Shown here: positions 5,961-6,114 of the stretch, piece after piece
Layout: the number at the start of each line of letters is the position of its first letter
Position numbering within the stretch: the first letter of the stretch is position 1
Source: UMGS75 sp963648435
GTDB taxonomy: Bacteria; Bacillota_I; Bacilli_A; ML615J-28; CAG-313
Reading direction: 5' to 3'
Assembly (NCBI GenBank): GCA_963648435.1
Contig: CAVJDT010000064.1
Coordinates: 1-6,114 of the forward strand
Length of the DNA stretch: 6,114 bases
Translations under genes and position numbers: made by a program
Notes under the pieces: model-generated
The model's database searches: none
The model's input: only the letters and a program-made list of their open reading frames with translations
What the model was told of the DNA's origin: nothing

Positions 5961-6001
5961 TTTAAAAAGCATACCAATAGACTCAGAGTCTTTGATATGC
6001 T
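5961..6001 (-). terminator. Intrinsic terminator of the upstream partial gene
   Basis: On the minus strand AGCATATCAA pairs with TTGGTATGCT (one T-G). A single bulged A on the 3' arm is followed by AGACT pairing with AGTCT and a 3-base loop. The stem is followed by TTTTT. It starts 9 bases after the TAA at 6011-6013 and so ends that gene's transcript. Confidence 0.8.
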
Positions 6002-6010
6002 CTATTTATG

Positions 6011-6114
6011 TTATTCTGTTATTGTTAAATGAATATAAAGGAAGATTCTACTATTTAGGCTATAACTTCCTGTAAGATCTACTCTTCCTACTCCACTTGA
6101 TGTAACTAGTAAAG
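6011..6114 (-). CDS. C-terminal end of an unidentified protein
   Basis: An open frame enters from the right edge and gives 33 residues ending SRIFLYIHLTITE before TAA at 6011-6013. Both other minus-strand frames reach a stop earlier (in one, the third codon). The TAA is followed after 9 bases by a good terminator, which supports this as a true gene end. The segment (with SSGVGRVDLTGSYSLN) has alternating polar and hydrophobic residues that suggest a beta-rich end of a protein. No family is recognised, and it does not resemble the C-terminus of triosephosphate isomerase or phosphoglycerate kinase, which often precede gpmI. Confidence 0.6.
   Translation of the reverse strand, partial: LLVTSSGVGRVDLTGSYSLNSRIFLYIHLTITE

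Noticed and set aside
6061..6113. Alternative reading of the right-edge partial gene in another minus-strand frame
   Set aside because: It reaches TAG after 17 codons with a composition rich in R, K and S, and ends about 50 bases before the terminator; the frame ending at 6011 fits better.
1..6114. Mycoplasma-type genetic code, tRNA genes, CRISPR array or insertion sequence
   Set aside because: Tryptophans checked are TGG and all genes are intact under the standard bacterial code; no cloverleaf, spaced repeat array, transposase or terminal inverted repeats were seen.

Overview
The window is AT-rich DNA in which every supported gene lies on the minus strand. It reads right to left: end of an unknown gene, gpmI, eno, then a small regulatory/envelope cluster. 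TGG is used for tryptophan and no gene needs UGA as a sense codon. GpmI and enolase are of Firmicutes type, Shine-Dalgarno sites are strong and promoters match the SigA consensus. This suggests a low-GC Firmicute (Bacilli/Erysipelotrichia, or a standard-code Tenericutes relative such as an Acholeplasma- or RF39-like lineage). The exact taxon cannot be fixed from this sequence.

Right part (about 6114-2860): the last 33 codons of an unidentified gene end at a good intrinsic terminator. A near-consensus promoter then drives gpmI (cofactor-independent phosphoglycerate mutase). Eno (enolase) follows after an 87-bp gap that holds its own promoter and a short leader hairpin. These two enzymes catalyse consecutive steps of lower glycolysis (3-PG to 2-PG to PEP). 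All key residues are present in both. A strong terminator closes the unit just after eno.

Left part (about 2860-1): this is the accessory and more interesting half. It encodes a 75-aa stand-alone winged-helix protein, then an ECF-type sigma factor (173 aa from the corrected start). An 8-bp overlap leads to a 602-aa single-pass membrane protein with a short cytoplasmic N-terminus and a large ectodomain. The ectodomain includes four Fn3-like repeats, three of which carry a YDLxDGxG motif. The start of another gene with a signal-peptide-like N-terminus (MKKLIFIL) lies at the window edge, behind a stem-loop that includes the stop codon of the 602-aa gene. The layout suggests a sigma/membrane-anti-sigma signalling module with an unusually large, adhesin-like sensor.

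Two matching imperfect or perfect palindromes (GGAC-N7-GTC) sit on the promoters of the winged-helix gene and the sigma gene. They are the best candidates for operators of the small winged-helix protein. No tRNA, rRNA, CRISPR array or insertion sequence was seen.
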